Below, piece after piece: positions 1 through 7,700 of a stretch of DNA of 11,319 nt. Both the position numbers and the translations under genes were made by a program. The notes beneath the pieces were generated by a model. The model was given only the letters and a program-made list of their open reading frames with translations, did no database searches and was not told where the DNA came from. This DNA is from Maritimibacter sp. (lineage in GTDB: Bacteria; Pseudomonadota; Alphaproteobacteria; Rhodobacterales; Rhodobacteraceae), in contig JAGRMP010000004.1 of NCBI GenBank assembly GCA_020441225.1, positions 1 through 11,319 of the forward strand, read 5' to 3'. The first letter of the stretch is position 1. Each line of letters starts with the position of its first letter.

Positions 1-949
1 CCCCGTCGACCGCGGCATCGCCGCCGGAGCCGAGCACGTGGGCGGCCAGCGGGCGCAGCGCCGCGGCGGCCTGATCGCGCCACTGGGTGTACCAGGCCGA
101 GAGCTTGTCGGCGTTGGCCGCGCTCTCCTTGGCGGCAACCTTCACGACCGCATCGGTCCAACGGCTGTGGTCCGCAAACCATTCCGACATGAACTCCGTC
201 AGCATCGAGATCGCCGCGCCGCCGTGCTTCTGGCCCTCGGCGTCGAAGGCTTCGTAGACCAGCGGGTAGGTCAGCCCGTCGATCACCAGGTTCTGGGCGA
301 CGAAGAGCTGGAACCAGTCCTGGACCACCAGCGTGTCTTCCACCAGCTTGCGCATCCCCTGCCAGTAGTCGGCATTCATCCACTTGTCCTTGGCCGCATC
401 CAGCGCGTCGCCGGTGCCGCCGGCCATGTCCATGCCGATCTGGCCGATGATCTGTGCAATCCCGAGCTGATCGCCGGCGGTGAAGATCGCCGGCGCGGTC
501 ACCGCCGTGCCGTAACCGCGATCGCAGATCTGGGTGGCGTTCATGTTCGCGCCCCAGGCGACGTGGCGCAGCGGCAGGAGGTAATCCTCGACCTTGGCCT
601 TCCATTCGGGCGTCAGGCTGTCGAGCATGCCGCGCTTTTCGACGAAGTCGAAATTGTGCTGCGCTGCGGCCCGCATCCCGGCACGGTTGATGTTGTAGGT
701 CGCGTAGTAGAACTGGCGCGGGTCGCGCAGGTCGTACCAATCCGCCATCACGATCTCGGTCCGGCGCGGATCGTAGAGCTCGCGGTCGGGCTCCCAGAAC
801 GGCTTGTAGTGGAAATGCGCGGTCGCCTGGACGTCCAGCATTCCCTCTTCGTACCGGCTCGCCGGCCGGTCCTCGCCGAAGCGGCGGGCAATATGGCCGA
901 ACGTCTGCCGGCGGGGCTCGAGGTTCAGCGTCTTGAGGTCGATCGTCAC
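1..949 (-). CDS. dmpL: Phenol hydroxylase P1 subunit (DmpL-like), partial: C-terminal end beyond left edge
   Basis: Beta (P1) subunit of a soluble multicomponent phenol hydroxylase. With P3 (catalytic diiron subunit) and P4 it forms the cytoplasmic oxygenase that turns phenol into catechol; P1 has a structural role and does not carry the diiron site. The 316 visible residues begin with a GTG codon and read TIDLKTLNLEPRRQTFGHIA, followed by an RFGEDRPASRYEEGMLDVQ stretch and FHYKPFWEPDRELYD near residues 47-60, all typical of DmpL-family proteins. A QFYYATYNINRAGM segment lies near residues 78-91. DmpL proteins are about 330 residues, so only some 15 residues are cut off by the window edge. 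The GTG start is favoured because GGGAGGA lies 4 nt upstream. dmpK lies 47 nt upstream on the same strand, the dmpKL order of known phenol hydroxylase operons; P2-P5 would be expected beyond the edge. Related toluene/alkene monooxygenase beta subunits are the alternative, but the P0 neighbour favours phenol hydroxylase. Confidence 0.93.
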   Translation of the reverse strand, partial: MTIDLKTLNLEPRRQTFGHIARRFGEDRPASRYEEGMLDVQATAHFHYKPFWEPDRELYDPRRTEIVMADWYDLRDPRQFYYATYNINRAGMRAAAQHNFDFVEKRGMLDSLTPEWKAKVEDYLLPLRHVAWGANMNATQICDRGYGTAVTAPAIFTAGDQLGIAQIIGQIGMDMAGGTGDALDAAKDKWMNADYWQGMRKLVEDTLVVQDWFQLFVAQNLVIDGLTYPLVYEAFDAEGQKHGGAAISMLTEFMSEWFADHSRWTDAVVKVAAKESAANADKLSAWYTQWRDQAAAALRPLAAHVLGSGGDAAVDG

Positions 950-953
950 GGTA

Positions 954-960
954 TCCTCCC
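954..960 (-). promoter_or_regulatory. Shine-Dalgarno site of dmpL, supporting a GTG start
   Basis: On the minus strand GGGAGGA is followed by TACC and then GTG at 949-947. No ATG in the same frame has a comparable site; the first in-frame ATG is 36 codons further on, inside conserved sequence. This site therefore fixes the dmpL start. Confidence 0.75.
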
Positions 961-996
961 TGGTCGTCCGATGGGTGTTCTGTTGGCTGGCTGCGG

Positions 997-1263
997 TCAG
1001 GCGGTCGGGGTCTGCAGGAGCCCCGCAGTCCGGTCCTTGATGTCCTGAAGCGAGATGACTTCGCCGGTTTTCTCGTCGGGCAGAATCTCCGCCTGGTAAT
1101 ATTCGCAGAACTCGGCGAAGGCGCTGTCCGGCATCACCAGCTCGACGGTCAGCGTCTCGTCGTTGAGGATGAACTCGAACTCGATGAACCGGTCGAGCTG
1201 GCGGCCGAGGATCCGGATGTAGGTCCTGCCGAGTAGCGGCCGTATCGTTTCGGGTTTGGCCAT
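997..1263 (-). CDS. dmpK: Phenol hydroxylase P0 subunit (DmpK-like)
   Basis: Small auxiliary subunit of multicomponent phenol hydroxylase. In the Pseudomonas CF600 system DmpK is not part of the turnover reaction but is needed to obtain an active, iron-loaded oxygenase. The 88-residue product matches the family size (about 90). It shows the family pattern: a basic N-terminal strand (GRTYIRILGRQLDRFIEFEF, residues 12-31), then TVELVMPDSAFAEFCEYYQ near residues 39-57, which resembles the VEL-x(n)-FEEFC core of P0 proteins. There are no cofactor motifs, as expected. The ATG at 1263-1261 has a good upstream AAAGGAGAG site. It is followed after 47 nt by dmpL and preceded after 33 nt by a small cysteine-rich reading frame, so the three are probably cotranscribed. 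The C-terminal tail (from about residue 66, GEVISLQDIKDR) is more variable. Confidence 0.9.
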   Translation of the reverse strand: MAKPETIRPLLGRTYIRILGRQLDRFIEFEFILNDETLTVELVMPDSAFAEFCEYYQAEILPDEKTGEVISLQDIKDRTAGLLQTPTA

Positions 1264-1296
1264 TCTGTCTCTCCTTTCGGGAAATGCAGGTCGGGG

Positions 1297-1485
1297 TCAG
1301 GACCGCCGGTCGGCGGCCTGCGGGCGGCCCGAGCCGGCTTGCGCCTTCACCGCCGCCTCAGCCCCGGGATCCGATGCGAACAATGCCTCGACGTTCTGCA
1401 TCTGGCCGCAGCCGGGAGAGCCGCAGCCCCCGCATTTGCCACAGCCCGATGTCGCGCCGCCGTGTTCCGATGATGTCCTGGACAA
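1297..1485 (-). CDS. Putative small cysteine-rich protein (62 aa, TTG start) heading the phenol hydroxylase operon
   Basis: I do not recognise a family. Read from a TTG codon at 1485-1483, the frame gives a 62-residue peptide with a compact cysteine cluster, SGCGKCGGCGSPGCGQMQNV at residues 13-32, i.e. C-x2-C-x2-C-x4-C. An acidic/alanine-rich segment and a basic C-terminal end (RPQAADRRS) follow. The case for a real gene is the GGGAGGAG site 7 nt before the TTG, the same-strand position 33 nt before dmpK, mostly G/C third positions, and the clustered cysteines. Against it: the start is non-ATG, the frame stays open further upstream (to an ATG at 1611 without cysteine-rich content), and other frames are also open here because the DNA is GC-rich. 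Four cysteines this close would suit Zn2+, Fe2+ or Fe-S binding, so a metal-delivery or assembly role for the iron-dependent hydroxylase is conceivable but is only inference. Confidence 0.5.
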   Translation of the reverse strand: MSRTSSEHGGATSGCGKCGGCGSPGCGQMQNVEALFASDPGAEAAVKAQAGSGRPQAADRRS

Positions 1486-1492
1486 AGTCGCA

Positions 1493-1500
1493 CTCCTCCC
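1493..1500 (-). promoter_or_regulatory. Strong Shine-Dalgarno site for the small cysteine-rich frame
   Basis: GGGAGGAG on the minus strand, then the 7-nt spacer TGCGACT and a TTG codon. It is the best ribosome binding site between dmpK and the AT-rich patch, and it is the main reason for choosing TTG at 1485 as the start. Confidence 0.5.
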
Positions 1501-1691
1501 TTCCCCGGAACGCTTGCGCGCCCGTGGCTTTTCGAAACAGATGTTCCATTGACCTGACGGCAGACCATCGCACGGGCCGATGCCGTCGCTCTCCCTGGCT
1601 TTCGCTCCCATGCCGGCCCCGGACCCTCCTCTGGCCCCGCGAACACGCGGATCGGTTTCGGCATGATGAAAAGGTGCGGCAGAAAAAGACG

Positions 1692-1717
1692 TTCGTCAAC
1701 GAAAATATCGATATTTT
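1692..1717. promoter_or_regulatory. AT-rich palindromic site, candidate operator
   Basis: Two adjoining inverted repeats share two bases. TTCGTCAACGAA (1692-1703) has 5-bp arms around CA. AAAATATCGATATTTT (1702-1717) is a perfect 16-bp palindrome, followed by further T residues up to 1721. Such AT-rich dyads in otherwise GC-rich intergenic DNA are typical of binding sites for dimeric regulators. The position is about 200 bp upstream of the cysteine-rich frame and about 500 bp upstream of the plus-strand gene. The bound protein is unknown, and no regulator gene lies in the window. The T-run could also make it a weak plus-direction terminator, but no plus-strand gene precedes it. Confidence 0.4.
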
Positions 1718-2214
1718 TTTTCTGATTGGTTTGGCTTGATAATTTCTGGAAGTGACCCTTCTCATCGCGAAAGATCGGCGCTGAAAGAGTGATTTTGGCT
1801 GTCAGTTTACCGGGACAGCTCGGCGACGAAACCGCGAATCCGGGCCGCTCTGCGAAGCGCATCCGCGGCCGGCCGCCGTGGACCGTACCCCGGGCCCGGG
1901 TCCCTCGCGCGGTCCTGGAAGGGTCGTTCGGCAACGCAAAACCCGTACGGCGCCGCGGCCGCGGGCCGGAGCTTCGGGAACTGCCACAGCTCGAAAGACG
2001 GAAGCGGGAGAGCCCCGACGTCGCCAGCGATGCCCTGCCCCGCCCGATCTGCGACCGCGATTTGCATCGCAGCCCCGCTCTGCGCACACAAACGGCGCTC
2101 GGTTCTTCGACAATGCTCTGAACCTCTAACCAACTCATTGAGAACATAGTTTCGTTGCAAAGTGGCGGCAAAACCGGATCACCGTTTCACAATCGCGCAA
2201 AGGGAACGCTGAGT

Positions 2215-4629
2215 ATGGAACACGCAACGCTGGACGCCACGGCGATCATTCGCACCAACTCCATCGGGTTCGTCGAGCATGTTTTCGCGCTGAATGCGGC
2301 GCGGCGACCGTCCGTGACGGTCCATGACGAAGCCCAAGCGAAGGCTTTGCCCGGGATCCGGATCGACCGCTGCCTGGTTCCGGACCGGCGAACGGGCTGG
2401 TTCGAGGACCACCATCCGCTGATCCATGAGGACCTGCCCGCCCAGGTCAGCTATACCTCGGGCACCGAAGGCGAGCCCAAGGGCATATTGCTCAGCTATG
2501 CGAACCTCGCGGATGCCGCCCAGCGCATCATTGACCAGATGCAGATGACCTCCGAGATCCGCGAATATGTCGGCGTCCCGGCGACTTTCAGCTTCGGCAT
2601 GGGTCGGTATCGGGCGATCAGCGCAGTCGGCGGCCGGGCCTATCTGCCGCCGCGCGGGTTTGATCCAATCGAACTGAGCCGGATGTTGTCGGCCGGTGAC
2701 GTCAATGCGCTGTCGGCGGTGCCGACGCTCCTGCGGATCCTGCTCGATGCGCCCGAGATCATCGGTGACGCCGGCCAGAACCTGCGCTGGATGGAAATCG
2801 GATCGCAGCACATGACCGGCGAGGAAAAACGCCGCATCCGCGAGATGTTTCCGAATGCGCGGATCCTGCAGCATTACGGGCTGACCGAGGCGTCGCGCAG
2901 CACCTTCCTGCTTGTGTCCGAGGCGCCGGACACCTTGTTGGACTCCGTCGGACGTCCGGCCGGCGAGACCGAGGTGGCATTGGGCGCAGACGGACGGATC
3001 CGTATCCGGGGCCCGCATGTGGCGACGGCCCGGATCGACGCGCAGGGCCTGCACGCGCTGCGGGATTCGGAGGGCTGGCTGCAGACCAACGATCTCGGCC
3101 ACATGCAGGACGGGTATCTGTTCTTCGACGGCCGCGCCGATGACCTGATCAATTTCGGCGGCATCAAGATATCGCCGGATCAGCTGGAGGATCGTATCCG
3201 CAGGGATCTGGCGCCCGGCATTCGGATTGCGGCGGCGAAAATCCCCAACGCCCAGCGCGGAGACGGGATACTGGTGGCGGTCGAAGGTCCTGCGGACATT
3301 GCCGTGATCCGCGATCTGGCGAACGCCGCGCTCGCCGATATGGGCGTTTCCGCCGGCTCCGCGCTGCATGTGGAGCCGGTGACCGAGATCCCGGTGACCG
3401 GAACCGGCAAGGCGCGACGGGCGGTCCTGGCCGAACACTTCCTCGACCGGCGGCCCCGGGCACCCGAAGGCGATACCCGAAAAACCAGCGTCGTCGGAGA
3501 CGTGCGGTCTCTGTTCCAGCGCGAGTTTCCCGGCCACACGGTCGGGCCCGACGACACCTTCGAGACCCTAGGCGGGGATTCCCTGCATTACATCCAGTTC
3601 TCCCTGGCCTTCGAGCAGCGTTTCGGCCCCTTGCCGGAAAACTGGGAAATCCGCAGCGTCGACGAGCTTCAGCGTGGCCTTGGACAAGGCACCTCGTCGA
3701 CCTGGCGGCGGCTGGAAATGCCCACGCTGCTGCGGGCGTTCTTCATGATCTGTATCGTGGCGTTGCACACCGATGCCTTTGTCTACAGCACCTCTTACGG
3801 CGCGGCCTATTTCCTCGTGTTGCTGGCCGGCTACTCGGTCGCCCGCTTCCAGCTTCCGGACATCATCCGGACCGGCAGTGTCAAAACCCTTGTCGGGACG
3901 ATCAAATACGTGGCGGTGCCGACCGTCCTGATGGTCGCTCTGCTGCAGGTGGCGACCGAACGTTTCGAAATCCTGCCTCTGCTGTTGATTTCCAACTATC
4001 TCGACCCGAGTACCCTGAAAGGATTCACCTTCTACTTCATGGAAATCTACATCCAGGTGCTGGTCCTGGCCGCGGTTCTGTTTTCTCTGCCGATGGTTCG
4101 GACCGCATTCCGGGACCATCCGATGTTCAGCGCGCTGGCCTTGCTGCTGATGACCTTTGTGCTACGCCAGTCCATCGAGGCAATCTGGAACGGGGAGTAC
4201 AATTTCCATCGCACGCCCTGGAACTACGGCTGGGCCTTTGCGCTCGGTATTGTCCTGTCGGTGGCGAACGACACCCGGTCCCGCCTTCTGGCCCTCTCGG
4301 TGGCGGTCGTGGCGGTTCTGATCAAATGGCAGTTCGTCTCCGCCGCGGCCTATGTCGGCCTGGGCAGCGCCTTGCTGCTCTACGTCAGGGCGATCACGGT
4401 TCCTGCGCCGATCAAGACCGTGGTGGGAGAAATCGCCAACGCGTCGATGTTCATCTATCTCAGCCATTATCAGATGATGTCGGTCGTTCAGAAAGTCTTC
4501 GGCACGGGAAAACCCTGGCTGACACTGGTCCTGTCGATCCTCGTCGGGATCGCGATAACCCATGGGTATGCCTGGGTGAGCCGCAGGTTCGCCAGATCGC
4601 CCGTTGGGCGCGTGATGGTCACAACCTAG
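2215..4629 (+). CDS. Adenylation-carrier-membrane acyltransferase fusion protein (804 aa)
   Basis: Three parts are visible. (1) An AMP-binding domain, residues about 1-410: P-loop-like YTSGTEGEPKG (80-90), HYGLTE (220-225), TND with Asp293, FDGRADDLINFGG (304-316), and PVTGTGK with the likely catalytic Lys399. It should activate a carboxylic acid as acyl-AMP. (2) A carrier domain, about 425-490, with LGGDSLHY whose Ser456 is the phosphopantetheine site. (3) From about 503 a membrane domain of roughly ten hydrophobic segments, beginning RAFFMICIVALH (507-518), resembling the Arg/His start of acyltransferase-3 (OafA-like) proteins. The adenylation domain is short: family members usually have 150 or more residues before the first motif, here 79. 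The A4-like stretch VPATFSFGMG (121-130) lacks the Asp typical of alpha-amino-acid adenylation, hinting at an aryl or fatty acid substrate. The ATG at 2215 has AAAGGGA 9 nt upstream; a TTG 20 codons earlier has no such site. The whole enzyme could load an acyl group and pass it across or onto the membrane; the acceptor is unknown. Confidence 0.85.
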   Translation: MEHATLDATAIIRTNSIGFVEHVFALNAARRPSVTVHDEAQAKALPGIRIDRCLVPDRRTGWFEDHHPLIHEDLPAQVSYTSGTEGEPKGILLSYANLADAAQRIIDQMQMTSEIREYVGVPATFSFGMGRYRAISAVGGRAYLPPRGFDPIELSRMLSAGDVNALSAVPTLLRILLDAPEIIGDAGQNLRWMEIGSQHMTGEEKRRIREMFPNARILQHYGLTEASRSTFLLVSEAPDTLLDSVGRPAGETEVALGADGRIRIRGPHVATARIDAQGLHALRDSEGWLQTNDLGHMQDGYLFFDGRADDLINFGGIKISPDQLEDRIRRDLAPGIRIAAAKIPNAQRGDGILVAVEGPADIAVIRDLANAALADMGVSAGSALHVEPVTEIPVTGTGKARRAVLAEHFLDRRPRAPEGDTRKTSVVGDVRSLFQREFPGHTVGPDDTFETLGGDSLHYIQFSLAFEQRFGPLPENWEIRSVDELQRGLGQGTSSTWRRLEMPTLLRAFFMICIVALHTDAFVYSTSYGAAYFLVLLAGYSVARFQLPDIIRTGSVKTLVGTIKYVAVPTVLMVALLQVATERFEILPLLLISNYLDPSTLKGFTFYFMEIYIQVLVLAAVLFSLPMVRTAFRDHPMFSALALLLMTFVLRQSIEAIWNGEYNFHRTPWNYGWAFALGIVLSVANDTRSRLLALSVAVVAVLIKWQFVSAAAYVGLGSALLLYVRAITVPAPIKTVVGEIANASMFIYLSHYQMMSVVQKVFGTGKPWLTLVLSILVGIAITHGYAWVSRRFARSPVGRVMVTT

Positions 4630-4646
4630 GCTCGGAGCTTTCCCCA

Positions 4647-4676
4647 CGGACCGGCCGGGGCCCGGGACATGGTCCG
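4647..4676 (+). terminator. GC-rich inverted repeat after the fusion gene, possible terminator
   Basis: CGGACC (4647-4652) and GGTCCG (4671-4676) form perfect 6-bp arms 17 nt after the stop codon. The 18-nt interior is itself G/C-rich and could pair further. No T-tract follows, so this is not a canonical intrinsic terminator. The rest of the 157-bp convergent spacer (4630-4786) holds only short G/C repeats, e.g. CCCCG/CGGGG at 4699-4703 and 4711-4715. Confidence 0.3.
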
Positions 4677-4786
4677 CACCCGACCGCAGGCGCTGACCCC
4701 CCGGGGCTTGCGGGGCCGTTTGGCGCAGCCCTGCCCCCGGGTTGACGGCCAGAGGGCGAACAAACCCCACGGCCGGGACCGCGCGA

Positions 4787-7700
4787 CTATTTTTCGGTCG
4801 CGAGTTTCCGGCGGCGGAACGGTCGACCGATCCGTCCGAAGAACCGGTTGACCTTGCTGTCCTTCGAGCGGGTGACGATCATCAGCATGGACGGCGTCAC
4901 GATCAGGGTCAGAACCGTCGAGAAGGCCAGCCCGAACACGATCGCCGAGGACAGCGCGATCCACCATTGCGTCGACGGCGCGCCGAACGTCGTCTCGTGC
5001 GACAGGAGTTCGAGGTTGTAGCCGAAGGCGATCGGCAGCACGCCGAGGATCGCGGTCAGCGCCGTCAGCACCACCGGCCGCGCCCGTTCGCGGCAGGTCT
5101 GGAGGATCGCCTCCAGCTTGTCCATGTCCTGGTCGCGGCGCAGATGGTCGTAGGTGTCGATCAGCACGATGTTGTTGTTCACCACGATGCCCGCGAGCGC
5201 GATCACCCCGATCCCGGTCATCACCACGCCGAATGGCTGGCCCATGATCATCAGGCCGAGGAAGACGCCGATCGTGGACATGATGACCGCCACCAGCACC
5301 AGCCCGACCGAGAGGAACCGGTTGAACTGCGCCAGCAGCACCATGAAGATCAGGAACAGCGCGGCCGCGAAAGCCTTGCCGAGGAAGGCGCTCGCCGCGG
5401 CCTGTTCCTCGTCTTCGCCGGCCATCTTCCAGCGGATGCCGCGGTCGTCGAGGTTCATGTCGTCGAGCATGGTCGTCACGGCCTGGCGCACCTCGTCGGC
5501 CTGCACCCCCTCGGTGATGCCCGCCTGCACGGTCACGGTCCGTGAGCCGTCGATCCGGGTGAGCGTGCCGGTCGAGCGCACCGGTTCCCGGGTGACGAGA
5601 TTGGAGATCGGTACCCCGCCCTGGGCGGTCTCGATCCGGAGCTGGTCGAGCATCGACAGGGTGCGCATCTCCTCGGGCAGCCGCAGTCGGATATCGACCG
5701 CGTCGTCGCTGCCGGCGGGGCGGTAATCGGTGAGCTTCACCCCGTTGGTGACGAGTTGCACCATGGTGCCGACGGCAGAGGGGCTGATCCCGTAGCGGGC
5801 AGCCTTGCCGCGGTCGACCTTGAGCTCCCAGTCGATGCCGGGCGGCGGCAGGCCGTCGGAAATGTCGATCACGTCCGGCAGTTCGGCAAGCCCGGCCGCA
5901 ACCTCGCGGGCGGTATCGTTGAGCCCGTCGGGTTGGTCGGCCGAGAGCAGGACCTGGATCGCCTTGCCCGTCGGCGGTCCCGCGTCCGGCACCGAAACCT
6001 CGATCCGCGCGCCGGGGATGCCGGTCATCGCGCCGCGCAGGTCGGCAAGGATATCGTTGGCCGTCTTGCGCTCGCGCCAGTCGACGAACTCGTACTGGAT
6101 CGTGCCGATAACGTCCGGATCGACCTGGCCGCCGAGTCCACCCCCCGAGGCGCCGACCCTCGTGTAGACGCTCTTGATCCCCGGCCAGCCGAGGATCCGC
6201 GCCTCGGCCTCGCGCACCAGCGCGTCCTTCTCGCCGATCGAGAGGTTGCCGCGGGCGTGGACATAGAGCAGGCCGTAGTCGGGTTCGACATTGGGGAAGA
6301 ACTCGACCCCCTTGCCCACCTTGCCATAGGCCACCGGCACCGCCACCAGCGCGCCGATTGCGAGAAACATCACGATGAACGGATGTCGCACCGCGCGCTT
6401 GACGAACCACATGTAGACGCCGTCCTTCGCCGGTTCGTCGTGGGTCGTGACCCGGCCGAACATCGCGCCCAGGGTCGGGGTAAAGACCAGCGCATAAAGC
6501 ATCGAGGACGACAGCGTGGCGATCAGGGTGATCGGCAGGTACTTCATGAATTCGCCGACGATCCCGGGCCAGAACAGGAGCGGCGAGAAGGCAGCGACCC
6601 GGGTCATCGTCGCGGCCACCACCGGCCCGGCCATGCGCGACGAGGCCAGCTTGAAGGCTTCGACCTTGTCCATGCCCTCATGCATCCGGCGCTCGGCGAA
6701 TTCGGTGACGATGATCGCATCGTCCACCAGCATGCCGACGGCGAGGATCAGGCTGAACAGCACGATCAGGTTTACCGTCATGCCGGCGAGCGAGAGGAAC
6801 AGGATCCCCATCAGGAACGACGTCGGGATCGCCATGCCGATAAAGAACGACGCCCGCCCCGAGAGCACGAACAGGATGACGATGAACACCAGCACCACCG
6901 CCGTCAGCACGGAATTCTGCAGATCCGAGAGCAACTGGCGGATGGTGATCGACTTGTCCTGGCTGTAGGTGATGACCGTCCCCTGCGGCAACAGCGCTTC
7001 GGCCGCCTTGGTGACCGCCTTTACCGCGTCGATGGTCTCAACCAGGTTGGCGCCCGAGCGTTTCGAGATCTCGATCGCCACCGCGGGCTTGCCGTCGAGC
7101 CGGGTGATCGAAGTGGCGTCCTTGAAGGTCGAGCGCATGTCCGCGATCTCGCGCGCGCGGACCGTCGCATTGGGGCCGACCACGATGGGAAACTCGGCGG
7201 CATCCTCCAGCGTCTCGATCAAAGCCGGAACCTTGACCGCATAATTCCCCTGGTCCCCCTCCATCGAGCCCGCCGCCACCAGGCTGTTGCCGGCGGTCAC
7301 GGCGGCGATCAGCGTGTCGAGCCGGATGCCGTAGGCGCCCAACTGGCCGGGGTCGATCACCGCCTCGACGACGTCGTCGCGCACCCCCTGGAGGGTCGCG
7401 TCGAGCACACCGGGCACGTTTTCCTTGATCGCGTCGCGCAGCTGCCGCCCGGCCTGGGCCAGCACCCGCTCGGGAAGATCGCCCGAGAGCGTGACCACCA
7501 CCACCGGAAACTCCGAGATGTTGACCTCGTGCACCGAAGGTTCGTCGGCGCCCTGCGGCAACTCGCGCTTGGCGTCGTCCACCCCGGTGCGCACGTCGTC
7601 GAGCGCTTTCGCGAGGTCGGCCCCGGCCTGGAACTCGATCAGCACGTTGCCGCCGCCGAGATAGGCGGTCGAGGTCATCTTCTTGATGCCGACGATCGAT

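Larger units (their letters stand above)
1486..2214. other. Divergent intergenic region (729 bp) with no recognised gene
   Basis: This lies between the minus-strand phenol hydroxylase operon and the plus-strand fusion gene, so it should hold promoters for both. Several reading frames are open on both strands, but their translations are arginine/proline/serine-rich and show no domain, good start site or coherent hydrophobic pattern; I read them as by-products of GC richness. The centre (about 1678-1750) is sharply AT-rich with a palindrome at 1702-1717 and a run of eight T. A second, milder AT-richer patch at about 2100-2165 precedes the plus-strand gene. No clear -35/-10 pair was found; GATAAT at 1737-1742 on the plus strand is the best -10 resemblance, with no good -35. 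Confidence 0.6.

Noticed and set aside
38..1048. 336-codon open frame on the plus strand antisense to dmpL/dmpK
   Set aside because: dmpL and dmpK on the minus strand are clear family members with good ribosome binding sites; the antisense product has no recognisable content.
1789..2121. 110-codon plus-strand frame upstream of the fusion gene
   Set aside because: Starts at GTG without a Shine-Dalgarno site and is very arginine-rich; no evidence that it is coding.
1347..2171. 274-codon minus-strand frame filling most of the divergent intergenic region
   Set aside because: Its composition is Arg/Ser/Pro-rich, it runs through the AT-rich palindrome (giving a QKKNIDIF-type stretch), and it has no family resemblance or good start site.
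2154..2173. Partial sigma-54-like match on the minus strand (TTGCCGCCACTTTGCA)
   Set aside because: The -12 part (TTGCA) fits but the -24 element has TG where GG is nearly invariant, and it lies almost 700 bp from the first minus-strand start.
2155..2214. Upstream in-frame TTG start (2155) for the fusion gene
   Set aside because: No Shine-Dalgarno site before it and the 20 extra residues are low in recognisable content; the ATG at 2215 has AAAGGGA 9 nt upstream.
4626..6410. Long open frame on the minus strand overlapping the permease gene in another frame
   Set aside because: The product is Arg/Gly-rich with no domain, and the overlapping RND frame is full length with clear family motifs; it is a GC-rich shadow.
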